Below are positions 7,606 to 17,042 of a DNA stretch of 64,000 nt, one piece after another. The stretch spans positions 1-64,000 of the forward strand of contig CAZYQI010000012.1 in the NCBI GenBank assembly GCA_964649745.1. Direction: 5' to 3'. Each line of letters starts with the position of its first letter. Positions within the stretch are counted from its first letter, which is position 1. The translations under genes were made by a program, and so were the position numbers. Under the pieces are notes generated by a model. The model was not told the origin of the DNA. It was given only the letters and a program-made list of their open reading frames with translations, and did not search any database. The DNA comes from CAZEHS01 sp964649745. GTDB lineage: Bacteria; Bacillota; Clostridia; Peptostreptococcales; Acidaminobacteraceae.

Positions 7606-8955
7606 ATGCACCCATACATCCCTAATGGTACGGATGAAAAGCAACGGATGCTGGGAGTCCTAGGGTTGGATTCGGATGAAGCGCTTTTTGCGGATATTCC
7701 CGAGAATCTTCGCCTGAAGGGCGGCATCCCCATTGAAAAGGGCTTTTCCGAAATGCAGGTTCTAAAGACCATGAAAAAACTGGCGGAATCCAACAGCAGC
7801 GCTGCGGATCTCCCTTGTTTTCTGGGAGCGGGAGCTTATGACAGCTTTGTTCCTTCCGCGGTCAGACACATTACGGGCCGGTCGGAGTTTTATACCTCCT
7901 ATACGCCCTATCAGCCGGAAATAAGTCAGGGGACTCTACAAGCCATCTTTGAATACCAGACAATGATCTGCGAGCTTACCGGTATGGAGGTATCCAATGC
8001 CTCTATGTACGACGGGGCCTCTGCCTGTGCGGAGGCGGCCATGATGGCATCAGCCGTCAACGGCAGGAAAAAGATCGTGGTATCCAAGGGGGTTCACCCC
8101 CAAACCCGTCAGGTGTTGGCCACCTATGCCCATTTCCAGGGAAAAGAGCTGGTCCTTGTTCCTCTGAAGGAAGGCGTAACGGATATGGATGCCCTGGGCC
8201 GGCTGACCGACGAAAACACGGCTACCGTCATCGTTCAGAATCCCAACTTCCTGGGGTACGTGGAGGCTGTTCAGGGAATCGGGCAGATCGCCCATGCTCA
8301 AAAGGCCCTGTTAACGGTGTCCGTCATGGATGCTCTTTCCCTGGCACTTTTGAAAACCCCGGGAGAATGCGGTGCGGATATCGTTGTGGGAGACGGACAG
8401 TGCTTCGGCAACGGCCTGTCCTATGGCGGTCCGTCTCTGGGCTTCATGGCAGCCACCAACAAGAATGTACGAAAAATGCCGGGACGCATCTGTGGCCAAA
8501 GTGTGGATTTGGACGGAAAGCGGAGCTTTGTGCTCACACTTCAGGCCCGGGAACAGCATATCCGCCGGGAGAAGGCCAACTCCAACATCTGCTCGAATCA
8601 AGGGCTCAACGCCTTGACGGCCACCGTCTACCTCACCCTTATGGGTAAGGAAGGACTCCGGGATGCGGCGACCCAAAGCATTGGAAAGGCCAGGTACATG
8701 CAGGATGCCCTGAAGGCCATCGGCCTGGAACCCTTGTATGACAGGCCATACTTCAGAGAATTTCCGGTGAAACTGCCTAAGGATTCCGCCGCCATCACCC
8801 AAGAACTGCTGAACCGTGGATTTATCGGAGGCTTTGGTCTTGAAGGCGAGTATCCGGAGATGGGAACATCCATGATTTTCTGCACCACTGAGAAACGCAC
8901 GCGGGCCGAAATCGACGGGCTGGTTGCTGCCCTCAAGTCCATTGTGGAGGCGTAG
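7606..8955 (+). CDS. gcvPA: Glycine dehydrogenase (decarboxylating) subunit 1
   Basis: This is the N-terminal half of the P protein in organisms where it is split. With GcvPB it decarboxylates glycine on pyridoxal phosphate and loads H protein. It is 449 residues and starts MHPYIPNGTDEKQRML. GAGAYDSFVPSAVRHI and YTPYQPEISQGTLQAI near residues 79-120 are characteristic of subunit 1. It lacks the PLP lysine, which is in the next gene. The start lies just after the gcvH stop; two bases separate its stop from gcvPB. Confidence 0.96.
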   Translation: MHPYIPNGTDEKQRMLGVLGLDSDEALFADIPENLRLKGGIPIEKGFSEMQVLKTMKKLAESNSSAADLPCFLGAGAYDSFVPSAVRHITGRSEFYTSYTPYQPEISQGTLQAIFEYQTMICELTGMEVSNASMYDGASACAEAAMMASAVNGRKKIVVSKGVHPQTRQVLATYAHFQGKELVLVPLKEGVTDMDALGRLTDENTATVIVQNPNFLGYVEAVQGIGQIAHAQKALLTVSVMDALSLALLKTPGECGADIVVGDGQCFGNGLSYGGPSLGFMAATNKNVRKMPGRICGQSVDLDGKRSFVLTLQAREQHIRREKANSNICSNQGLNALTATVYLTLMGKEGLRDAATQSIGKARYMQDALKAIGLEPLYDRPYFREFPVKLPKDSAAITQELLNRGFIGGFGLEGEYPEMGTSMIFCTTEKRTRAEIDGLVAALKSIVEA

Positions 8956-8957
8956 CC

Positions 8958-10406
8958 ATGAAAAATTACGATAAACTGATATTTGAAGTCAGCAGATCCG
9001 GGCGGAGAGGCTCGAGGCTGCCTGAACTGGATGTACCTGCCGTTGACCCGGCGGCAGCCCTGGGAGCGGATTCCCTGCGGGGAAATCCTGCCCGTTTGCC
9101 GGAAATAACGGAGGGCGACGCGGTTCGGCACTACACGCTGCTTTCCAACAAGAACTACGGCGTGGATACCGGATTCTATCCGTTAGGTTCATGCACCATG
9201 AAGTATAATCCGAAGCTCAATGAGGAAGCGGCTCGGATGAGCGGATTCGGCGAAATTCATCCGCTGCAGCCGGAAATCTCGGTCCAGGGGGCTCTGGCCG
9301 TCATGTACGGGCTTCAGGAACAGCTGATTGGAATCACTGGCATGGACAGCTTCACCCTGCAGCCCGCAGCGGGGGCCCACGGTGAGATGACGGGGCTTAT
9401 GCTGATCAAGGCCTACCACGAGAAACGGGGCGATATGAAACGGCACCGCATCATCGTACCGGATGCGGCCCACGGCACAAATCCAGCCACTGCTGCGGTG
9501 GTGGGATATGAAGTGGTGGAAATCAAATCCGCTGCGGACGGATCGGTGGATCTGGAGGCGCTTAAAGCGGTATTGGACGACACCGTGGCAGGGCTGATGC
9601 TGACAAATCCCAGCACCATCGGATTGTTTGAAAAAAACATCAAAGAGGTTGCCCGTTTGGTCCATGAAGCCGGCGGACTCCTGTACTATGACGGCGCTAA
9701 CCTAAACGCCATCATGGGGATCACACGCCCCGGAGACATGGGCTTTGACGTGATGCACGTGAACCTTCATAAAACCTTCTCCACCCCCCATGGCGGCGGT
9801 GGTCCCGGCAGCGGTCCGGTTGGCTGTAAGGAACGCCTGGCAGAATTCCTGCCGGTGCCTGTGGTGGAAAAAACCGGCGAATCGTACAGACTGAACTACA
9901 ACCGTCCGGACAGCATCGGACGCATCAAGGGCTTTTATGGAAACTTTCTGGTACTGGTCAGAGCATACGCCTACATCCTGACCATGGGCTCCGATGGCTT
10001 GGAAGAAGCCAGTCGGATGGCCGTGCTGAATGCCAATTATGTATTGGAACGGCTTAAAAATCATTATAATGTTCCGTACCCGGGTATTTGTATGCACGAA
10101 ACCGTTCTGGCCGGTGTCAATACCAGCGGCGTACCGACCCTTGATGTAGCCAAACGCCTGCTGGACCTGGGCTATCACCCGCCGACCATCTACTTCCCGC
10201 TGATCGTGGATCAGGCGATCATGATCGAACCTACGGAAACGGAAAGCCTCGAGACTCTGGATATATTTATTGAAAAGATGATTCAGATTTCCGAGGAGGC
10301 AGCGACCAATCCTCAGTTGCTCCACGATTCCCCAATGCATACGCCGGTACGCCGTATAGACGAAGTGCTGGCAGCACGGACTCCGGTTGTGAAATATTCT
10401 TTTTAG
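8958..10406 (+). CDS. gcvPB: Glycine dehydrogenase (decarboxylating) subunit 2
   Basis: This is the catalytic C-terminal half of the split P protein, 482 residues. The pyridoxal-phosphate lysine lies in VNLHKTFSTPHGGGGPGSGP near residue 273. The substrate-site segment YPLGSCTMKYNPK is near residue 74. It forms the decarboxylase with GcvPA and completes the T-H-P part of the glycine cleavage operon. A 15-bp terminator follows at 10431. Confidence 0.96.
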   Translation: MKNYDKLIFEVSRSGRRGSRLPELDVPAVDPAAALGADSLRGNPARLPEITEGDAVRHYTLLSNKNYGVDTGFYPLGSCTMKYNPKLNEEAARMSGFGEIHPLQPEISVQGALAVMYGLQEQLIGITGMDSFTLQPAAGAHGEMTGLMLIKAYHEKRGDMKRHRIIVPDAAHGTNPATAAVVGYEVVEIKSAADGSVDLEALKAVLDDTVAGLMLTNPSTIGLFEKNIKEVARLVHEAGGLLYYDGANLNAIMGITRPGDMGFDVMHVNLHKTFSTPHGGGGPGSGPVGCKERLAEFLPVPVVEKTGESYRLNYNRPDSIGRIKGFYGNFLVLVRAYAYILTMGSDGLEEASRMAVLNANYVLERLKNHYNVPYPGICMHETVLAGVNTSGVPTLDVAKRLLDLGYHPPTIYFPLIVDQAIMIEPTETESLETLDIFIEKMIQISEEAATNPQLLHDSPMHTPVRRIDEVLAARTPVVKYSF

Positions 10407-10430
10407 AGCCTAAAGTGACTACCTATGTTT

Positions 10431-10472
10431 AATCAAGACACCTCCTGTAAGCGGGAGGTGTCTTGATTTCTT
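10431..10472 (+). terminator. Intrinsic terminator after gcvPB
   Basis: A 15-bp perfect stem pairs 10431-10445 with 10454-10468 and carries an 8-base loop, ending in TTGATTTCTTA. It ends the gcv operon and may work in both directions. Confidence 0.85.
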
Positions 10473-10572
10473 ATTTGCATAGCGCCTTGCCCGATTATTA
10501 GAAGAAGACTATAATTGAAGAGTTGAAATAGGAACAGCACTGTCGCGCAATGAATTTGGGAAGTGGTGCAGA

Positions 10573-11781
10573 ATGGAACGGTGGCAGAAAAATCTCAATA
10601 TCCTCTGGTTCTCACAGGTCATCTCCATGATGAGCTTTGGGTTCGGGCTGCCCTTTCTGCCGTTTTTCATACAAGAACTGGGGATAACGGATCCCGTACA
10701 GCTGAATCTCTATACAGGCATTGTCAATGCGGCTCCGGCGGTATCCATGGCGGTCATGGCACCCATATGGGGGTTGGCTGCGGACCGATGGGGCAGGAAA
10801 TTAATGATTCTCAGGGCGATGTTGGCCGCGACCTTTGTTATTGGGGGCATGGGCTTATCTGCCAACGTTTGGCAGTTGATTGGGCTGCGCTTGGCTCAGG
10901 GGGCTTTCACGGGAACCATCACGGCCACCAATGCCTTTGTAGCATCAGAAACCCCCAAGGAAAAAATGTCCTTCGCACTGGGGTTCCTGTCATCCTCCAA
11001 CTTCGTCGGATTTTCGCTTGGGCCGGTTCTGGGCGGATGGATGGCGGAAACCATGGGATTTCGGTTCAGCTTTTTCGCGGGAGGACTCTTAATGCTGTGC
11101 GGCTTTTTTTTGGTTCAGCGAACCCTTGTTGAAGATCCTTCAACCTATGGCGTTCCCAAGGAAAAGACGAAAATCGGCGTATCTGGAGGCCTCTTCACCC
11201 CGCTCATCATTAACCTGCTGCTGATGATTTTCATCATGCGGGTGGCACGTTCCACATTTTCGCCTTACATGCCCCTCTATATCCAGAGTGCCCTTCCCTC
11301 AGGAACCGGCGCGGCCTCGATAACCGGTTACATCAACGGCGCGGCAGGGTTGGCAACGGCTGTGGCAGGACTAACTCTTTCTCAACTTGGGGATCGGCAC
11401 GAGAAAAGTCGGTTGATGCGTTTGATGTGTCTTTGTGGAATCGTCGTTGCGCTTGGATTATGTTTTGCCGGGAATCTCTGGATTTTCGGTGGATTATACA
11501 GCCTTCTCTATTTCGTGCTTGGCGGTATAGAGCCCATGGTCATGTCCATGACGGCGGAAAAGACGCCTCAGGAAAAACGCGGAGCCATGTTCGGCATACA
11601 GGGCACAGTAAGCAGCTTGGGGTGGATCGTATCGCCAATGATCGGCGCCGCAATCGCGATCCAGTGGTCCAATCATGCAATCCTGTGGTCTATTCCGGTG
11701 CTTTTACTGGTTCAGTTGGGGACAACATGGGGGCTGAGGCGAAAAACCCTAAGGCCTACTGCCGAATCTGAAAGTTCTTAA
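10573..11781 (+). CDS. MFS transporter, multidrug-exporter type
   Basis: A 402-residue major facilitator with about twelve hydrophobic segments. The conserved loop after helix 2 reads GLAADRWGRKLMI near residue 67, and the motif-C-like stretch FSLGPVLGGW is near residue 152. Overall similarity is to MdtG/NorA-like drug exporters, judged from motifs only. The substrate is unknown. It is a single gene between the gcv terminator and the glycosylase gene. Confidence 0.85.
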   Translation: MERWQKNLNILWFSQVISMMSFGFGLPFLPFFIQELGITDPVQLNLYTGIVNAAPAVSMAVMAPIWGLAADRWGRKLMILRAMLAATFVIGGMGLSANVWQLIGLRLAQGAFTGTITATNAFVASETPKEKMSFALGFLSSSNFVGFSLGPVLGGWMAETMGFRFSFFAGGLLMLCGFFLVQRTLVEDPSTYGVPKEKTKIGVSGGLFTPLIINLLLMIFIMRVARSTFSPYMPLYIQSALPSGTGAASITGYINGAAGLATAVAGLTLSQLGDRHEKSRLMRLMCLCGIVVALGLCFAGNLWIFGGLYSLLYFVLGGIEPMVMSMTAEKTPQEKRGAMFGIQGTVSSLGWIVSPMIGAAIAIQWSNHAILWSIPVLLLVQLGTTWGLRRKTLRPTAESESS

Positions 11782-11888
11782 ACAATCAACGCGGGAACGA
11801 TTGTGATTCGTATTTATAGCGAAGTGATTCCTGTTGTAATCTGATGCGTTAAACGGTACGGGTATTCCGATGATAGGTGGAGACAACA

Positions 11889-12764
11889 ATGGATAACACC
11901 ACAATAAAATGGAAAGCGGACGCCGGTGGGATCCTTATGGCCCCCTCGGAGCAGATGGATATAGACAAAACACTGGAATGCGGTCAATGCTTTCGGTGGC
12001 GTTTTTCAGACGGCCTTTGGAAAGGCGTTGTCGGTTCCCGTTTAGCCACCATAAAGCACACGGAAGACGGCTGGCTTTTGGAAGGCTGTTCAGAAGAGGA
12101 GTTTCGCGGATTTTGGGAGGAATATCTGGACCTTGGACGTGATTACAAAGCAATGGAAATCTGTTATAAAGGGCTGGATCCCAGGCTGGACGCAGCCCTG
12201 GAGATGGGGCGGGGCATACGGATACTGAAGCAACCCTTTTGGGAAACAGTGGTTTCCTTTATTCTCAGTGCCAACAATAATATCCCCCGGATCCAGGGCA
12301 TGATTGACAGGCTCTGCCAGGCTGTCGGTGAGCCCCTGGGAGACGGGTGTTACGGCTTCCCGGACCCCGTAGCGGTGGCCCGGCTCACGGAGTCAGAGTT
12401 GCGCACTATGAAATTCGGCTATCGTGCAGCCTACATTGTAAAGCTGGCTCAGGGCTTTGTTTCGGGACAGTGGTCGGAAGAAGATTTCCTGTTGGGGACA
12501 ACCCCGCAAATAAGGAAGAACCTGCTGGAGCTGCCCGGGGTAGGGCCGAAGGTGGCGGACTGTGTTCTGTTGTTTGGAATTGGCCGTTTGGACGCGTTTC
12601 CTGTGGATACCTGGATCCGTAAAACACTGGAGTTGTTGGACAGAGGTAAGCCGGAGGACCGGAAGATCATGCACTGCATTTGTGACTCTCGGTGCAGTGA
12701 TACCATCGGGTACGTGCAGCAGGTTCTGTTCTATTCGGCCCGTTATCTGAAGTGGGGGGATTAA
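11889..12764 (+). CDS. 8-oxoguanine DNA glycosylase (OGG1-type)
   Basis: This HhH-GPD superfamily enzyme removes 8-oxoguanine from DNA and cleaves the abasic site. It is 291 residues. The N-terminal OGG domain has LECGQCFRWR near residue 30. The helix-hairpin-helix LPGVGPKVADC near residue 216 carries the catalytic lysine (about 221). The catalytic aspartate is in FPVDTWIRK near residue 239. ATG 11889 is preferred over GTG 11877, which lies inside the Shine-Dalgarno AGGTGGAG. The next gene begins four bases after the stop. Clostridial OGG-type enzymes are known. Confidence 0.9.
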   Translation: MDNTTIKWKADAGGILMAPSEQMDIDKTLECGQCFRWRFSDGLWKGVVGSRLATIKHTEDGWLLEGCSEEEFRGFWEEYLDLGRDYKAMEICYKGLDPRLDAALEMGRGIRILKQPFWETVVSFILSANNNIPRIQGMIDRLCQAVGEPLGDGCYGFPDPVAVARLTESELRTMKFGYRAAYIVKLAQGFVSGQWSEEDFLLGTTPQIRKNLLELPGVGPKVADCVLLFGIGRLDAFPVDTWIRKTLELLDRGKPEDRKIMHCICDSRCSDTIGYVQQVLFYSARYLKWGD

Positions 12765-12768
12765 TGAC

Positions 12769-13461
12769 ATGTTCACAGGTTCGATTGTCAATGCGCTGGC
12801 CATCATCGTCGGAGGAGCCACAGGCCTTCTGTTAAAAAGCGGTCTGCCGGAGCGTTTTAACAAAATATTGATGCAAGGATTAGGGCTTTCCATTTTCCTC
12901 ATTGGATTACAGGGTGCCATGGGAATGAAGGGTGAGGATACACTCCTGATCATTTTCTCTCTGGTTATCGGGGGGTGTCTGGGGGAGGCTGTGGACATTG
13001 AACAAAAGTTGGAGGATCTGGGGAATAACATACAGAAGCGATTTGATAAACTTGGAGGGAATTTCAGCAAAGGGTTTGTAACGGCAAGCCTTATATACTG
13101 TGTGGGCTCCATGGCTATTATGGGGGGGTTGCAAGGGGGGCTGGAAGGCAAGCATGATATCCTTTTTGCCAAGGCTGTGTTGGATGGGGTGCTTTCCATG
13201 GTCTTTGCATCAACGTTGGGTGTAGGGGTGTTGGCATCATCTGTTCCCGTTTTTCTCTATCAGGGGGGGATCGCGCTCTGTGCCTCTTTCTTGAAACCGC
13301 TTCTTGTTCCGGAGGTGGTTTCTCAGATGTCTGCTGCCGGCGGCCTTCTGATCGCGGCCATCGGCGTCAACATTTTAGAGATTGCCCGAATAAAGGTTGG
13401 AAATCTGCTGCCGGCGGTATTTGTACCCCTGGCATGGTACGGCATCCAAATGCTGTTCTAG
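12769..13461 (+). CDS. DUF554 family membrane protein
   Basis: A 230-residue integral membrane protein with about six to seven hydrophobic helices. It begins MFTGSIVNALAIIVGGATGLLLKSGLPER and contains the glycine-rich loops GGLQGGLEGKHDILFAKAVLDG typical of DUF554. The family is widespread in Firmicutes and has no established biochemical function. It is probably co-transcribed with the glycosylase gene. Confidence 0.88.
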   Translation: MFTGSIVNALAIIVGGATGLLLKSGLPERFNKILMQGLGLSIFLIGLQGAMGMKGEDTLLIIFSLVIGGCLGEAVDIEQKLEDLGNNIQKRFDKLGGNFSKGFVTASLIYCVGSMAIMGGLQGGLEGKHDILFAKAVLDGVLSMVFASTLGVGVLASSVPVFLYQGGIALCASFLKPLLVPEVVSQMSAAGGLLIAAIGVNILEIARIKVGNLLPAVFVPLAWYGIQMLF

Positions 13462-13578
13462 GGGAACAAATCTCCGGAGGTGGTTCTAATTCTTGTGTAA
13501 TGATTACACTTAGGGGTATCAGTGAGTCGTTGGGATATCAGGTGTAGTTGTCAAAAAAAAATCGCGAGGATCGCATCC

Positions 13579-14790
13579 ATGGATATATTTATTGCCAGAC
13601 AGCCCATTTTCGATAAACGTATGAATGTTGTGGCCTATGAACTGCTTTACAGGAGCGGGAAGGCCAACTCGGCGCTGTCGGATGACGATGCTGCAACGGC
13701 CAGCGTACTGGTGAACGGGCTGGTCGCCATTGGCCTTGAGACGTTAACGGACCGAAAAAAGGCCTTCGTCAACTTCACGCGAAACCTTCTTCTGGACGAA
13801 ACCGCCTCCGTGCTTCCTCCTGAAAGTCTTGTGGTGGAGGTGCTGGAAACGGTGGAATCGGACCCGGTGCTGCTGGATGCGCTACGGAAGCTGAAATCAG
13901 CCGGCTATACCATTGCACTGGACGACTACATTGAAAGCTATGAGTATGAGGACATCGTATCGCTGGCGGATATCATCAAGGTGGATTTCGTACACAGCGA
14001 TTTATCCTCTGTAGCCCGGATTGCCCAGCGCTTCATGGGGGGCAAGGTCCGCCTTCTGGCAGAGAAGGTGGAAACCAAGGAGCAGTTTGAGCTGGCATCC
14101 CGATTGGGATATACTTATTTTCAGGGATATTTCTTTTCGAAGCCCTCCGTTGTGGCCTCCAAAGATGTGCAGAGCATCAAGCTGTCCTATGTGCGGATAT
14201 TGGAGGAACTGGGAGCGGCAGAACCGGATTTTGTCGGCATTTCTGCGGCCATTGAAAGTGATCTGGCTCTTGCCTACAAGCTGCTGAAGCTGGTGAATTC
14301 CGCAGCATACTACGGGCAGCAGCGCATCACCTCCATTCATCAGGCTTTAGTACGCCTGGGGATGAAAGAAGTACGGAAATGGACAGCCCTCATCATGATG
14401 CGGGACGCCGGGGATGGCAAGCCGGATGAGCTGGTCAGGTCGTCCCTGGTCCGTGCCAGGGCGCTGGAAAGCCTGGCGGCCAAGGTGAAGCTTGGGAGTC
14501 GGAAAACCGAGTTTTTTTTGATTGGAATCTTCTCTATGATCGATGTGATCATGGACCGTCCTCTTCGAGAAATTCTTGAGGAGTTGCCTCTGGATACCGA
14601 TATTAAACGGGCGCTGCTGGGTGACAGCAATGTCCTGAGAAAAGGGTTGGATCTGATGGTGATGTATGAGCGGGGAGACTGGTCTGCCCTGGAAAGGCTC
14701 CCCCGGATTGGAAGGGCCATGACGGACGATATGTTGTTCGATGCCTATTTTGAAGCAATCAAATGGACCCAGGAGCTGTATGATTTATAG
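13579..14790 (+). CDS. EAL-HDOD domain signalling protein (YuxH-like)
   Basis: A 403-residue cytoplasmic protein. It has an N-terminal EAL-like domain (residues 1-200) and a C-terminal HDOD domain (about 200-390). The EAL signature position reads YELLYR near residue 20 and ALDDY near 114 is retained, so phosphodiesterase activity is doubtful. Members of this YuxH group are thought to be regulatory scaffolds linked to c-di-GMP or motility control. ATG 13579 gives the canonical MDIFIARQPIFDK start; the upstream GTG 13522 extension reads into low-complexity sequence. Confidence 0.85.
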   Translation: MDIFIARQPIFDKRMNVVAYELLYRSGKANSALSDDDAATASVLVNGLVAIGLETLTDRKKAFVNFTRNLLLDETASVLPPESLVVEVLETVESDPVLLDALRKLKSAGYTIALDDYIESYEYEDIVSLADIIKVDFVHSDLSSVARIAQRFMGGKVRLLAEKVETKEQFELASRLGYTYFQGYFFSKPSVVASKDVQSIKLSYVRILEELGAAEPDFVGISAAIESDLALAYKLLKLVNSAAYYGQQRITSIHQALVRLGMKEVRKWTALIMMRDAGDGKPDELVRSSLVRARALESLAAKVKLGSRKTEFFLIGIFSMIDVIMDRPLREILEELPLDTDIKRALLGDSNVLRKGLDLMVMYERGDWSALERLPRIGRAMTDDMLFDAYFEAIKWTQELYDL

Positions 14791-14810
14791 GGGTTTTTTA
14801 GAAAATCCTC

Positions 14811-14839
14811 TTGCATTTCCAGAGAGGATATTCTATAGT
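14811..14839 (+). promoter_or_regulatory. Sigma-A promoter of groESL
   Basis: TTGCAT (14811-14816), a 17-base spacer and TATAGT (14834-14839) lie directly upstream of the CIRCE operator. Confidence 0.8.
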
Positions 14840-14846
14840 GATAGTG

Positions 14847-14873
14847 TTAGCACTCGTTAAAAGAGAGTGCTAA
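14847..14873. promoter_or_regulatory. CIRCE operator (HrcA binding site)
   Basis: TTAGCACTC, nine bases, GAGTGCTAA: a perfect CIRCE inverted repeat at the expected transcription start of groESL. HrcA represses chaperonin genes through this site in the absence of heat stress. The hrcA gene itself is not in the window. Confidence 0.97.
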
Positions 14874-14920
14874 TTACAACCTCGAACGTATAGGAAAGCA
14901 AATCATAAGGAGGATCTAAC

Positions 14921-15193
14921 ATGCAGATCAAACCACTGGGAAGTAGAGTTGTTATCAAGAAGTTCGAAGCGGAAGAGAAAACCAAAAGCGGAATCGTGCT
15001 GCCGGGTCAGGCTCAAGAGAAACCGCAAATGGCGGAAGTAGTTGCTGTTGGCCCCGGAACAAAGGATATTGAGATGGAGTTAAAGGTAGGGGATAATGTC
15101 CTCATCTCCAAATACTCCGGTACAGAGGTGAAAATTGACGGTCAGGAATACACGATCCTGAAGCAGGAAGATATTCTGGCGGTTGTTGCCTAG
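14921..15193 (+). CDS. groES: Co-chaperonin GroES
   Basis: A 90-residue GroES/Hsp10 that caps the GroEL ring. It starts MQIKPLGSRVVIKK and contains the mobile-loop region KTKSGIVLPG and the C-terminal ILKQEDILAVV. AGGAGG precedes the ATG. It is under CIRCE control and is followed by groEL after 57 bases. Confidence 0.97.
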   Translation: MQIKPLGSRVVIKKFEAEEKTKSGIVLPGQAQEKPQMAEVVAVGPGTKDIEMELKVGDNVLISKYSGTEVKIDGQEYTILKQEDILAVVA

Positions 15194-15250
15194 GTAAAGT
15201 CGTAAAATAAGTGAAGCATTCATCAAACACTAACAAGGAGGAAATAGAAT

Positions 15251-16885
15251 ATGGCTAAAGAAATCATGCATAGCGGCGATGTCCGCAAGAAATTAGAAAC
15301 CGGCGTAAACAAGCTGGCGGATACGGTTAAGGTTACATTGGGTCCCAAGGGCCGCAATGTTATTCTGGAGAAAAAATTCGGTTCTCCCCTGATCACCAAT
15401 GACGGCGTGACCATCGCCAAGGAAATCGAACTGGAAGACGCCTATGAGAACATGGGTGCTCAGCTGGTCAAGGAAGTTGCCACAAAGACCAATGATGTAG
15501 CCGGCGACGGTACCACCACTGCAACCCTGCTGGCACAGGCCATCATCCGTGAGGGCCTTAAGAACGTAGCGGCCGGCGCCAACCCCATGATCCTTAAAAA
15601 AGGAATCGAGCAGGCGGTTGAGGTGGCGGTTGAAGAAATCAAGAAGATATCCACCATGGTAGACAGCAAGAAGGAAATTGCTGAGGTTGCGTCGATTTCC
15701 GCTGCGGATGCCGGTATTGGTGCCCTGATTGCCGATGCAATGGATAAGGTGGGTAAGGACGGGGTTATCACCGTTGAAGAATCCAAATCCATGCTGACAG
15801 AGCTGGAAGTGGTTGAAGGCATGCAGTTTGACCGCGGCTACATCTCTCCTTACATGGTAACGGATCCGGATAAGATGGAAGCCAACGTAGAGAGCCCGCT
15901 GATCCTTATCACAGAGAAAAAAATCTCCAACATTCAGGAACTGCTCCCAATCCTCGAAAAAGTGGTACAGGCAGGCCGCCGTTTGATGATCATTGCCGAA
16001 GACATTGAAGGGGAAGCTCTGGCCACTCTGGTTGTGAACAAGCTCCGCGGCACCTTTGAGTGCGTGGCGGTAAAGGCTCCGGGCTTCGGTGACCGAAGAA
16101 AAGCCATGCTGCAGGATATCGCCATTGTTACCGGTGGACAGGTAATCACTGAAGAGCTGGGCTACGACCTGAAAACAGCTGAACTCAGCATGCTGGGCTC
16201 CGCTCATTCCGTTAAAATCACGAAAGAGAATACAACCATCGTTTCCGGACACGGAAGAGAAGAAGATATCAAACACCGTATCGGTCAGATCAAGAAGCAG
16301 ATCGAAGATACCACTTCCGATTTCGATCGTGAAAAGCTGCAGGAGCGTTTGGCAAAACTCAGCGGAGGTGTTGCACTGATCAAGGTCGGTGCTGCAACGG
16401 AGGTTGAATTGAAAGAGCGCAAACTCCGTATTGAAGACGCGCTGAATGCAACCCGGGCAGCTGTTGAAGAAGGAATCGTTCCCGGCGGCGGCACGGCATA
16501 TATCAACTCCATCCCGGCGGTTGCCAAGCTCGTTGAGCAGCTGAGCGGCGATGAAAAGACCGGTGCAACCATCGTTCTCCGTTCACTGGAGGAACCGGTT
16601 CGTCAGATCGCCATCAATGCAGGTGTTGAGGGCTCCGTGGTATCAGAAAAAGTCAAATCCAGCGCCTTCGGTATTGGCTTTGATGCACTGAACGGAACCT
16701 ATGTCGATATGAAGGCCAACGGCATCGTGGATCCCACCAAGGTTACCCGAAGCGCCCTTCAGAACGCGGCATCCATTTCCGCCATGTTCCTCACTACGGA
16801 GGCGGCGGTTGTTGAAATCAAAGAAAAAGATGCCGGCGGTATGCCTCCCATGGGTGGCATGGGCGGCGGCATGGGCATGATGTAG
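15251..16885 (+). CDS. groEL: Chaperonin GroEL
   Basis: A 544-residue 60-kDa chaperonin that folds proteins in an ATP-dependent double ring. The ATP-site motif AGDGTTTATLLAQAI lies near residue 85. The signature AAVEEGIVPGGGTA is near 402, and the C-terminal Gly-Met tail (GGMPPMGGMGGGMGMM) is intact. It is the second gene of the CIRCE-regulated operon, with an AAGGAGG ribosome binding site. Confidence 0.98.
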   Translation: MAKEIMHSGDVRKKLETGVNKLADTVKVTLGPKGRNVILEKKFGSPLITNDGVTIAKEIELEDAYENMGAQLVKEVATKTNDVAGDGTTTATLLAQAIIREGLKNVAAGANPMILKKGIEQAVEVAVEEIKKISTMVDSKKEIAEVASISAADAGIGALIADAMDKVGKDGVITVEESKSMLTELEVVEGMQFDRGYISPYMVTDPDKMEANVESPLILITEKKISNIQELLPILEKVVQAGRRLMIIAEDIEGEALATLVVNKLRGTFECVAVKAPGFGDRRKAMLQDIAIVTGGQVITEELGYDLKTAELSMLGSAHSVKITKENTTIVSGHGREEDIKHRIGQIKKQIEDTTSDFDREKLQERLAKLSGGVALIKVGAATEVELKERKLRIEDALNATRAAVEEGIVPGGGTAYINSIPAVAKLVEQLSGDEKTGATIVLRSLEEPVRQIAINAGVEGSVVSEKVKSSAFGIGFDALNGTYVDMKANGIVDPTKVTRSALQNAASISAMFLTTEAAVVEIKEKDAGGMPPMGGMGGGMGMM

Positions 16886-16918
16886 TACATGCGCGTCTAA
16901 ATAATCCTTTCGAAAGTC

Positions 16919-16956
16919 AGAAACCGTCCTGTAAAGGGCGGTTTCTTTATTTTTCT
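16919..16956 (+). terminator. Intrinsic terminator after groEL
   Basis: A 10-bp stem (GAAACCGTCC / GGGCGGTTTC, one wobble pair) with a 6-base loop is followed by TTTATTTTT. Confidence 0.88.
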
Positions 16957-17042
16957 GCGGGGTATAAACTGCAGGAGATGATAATGTAGTAACGAAAGAC
17001 TAATCGCTCAATTAACAATGAGGATGGAGAGGTGAATCGCTG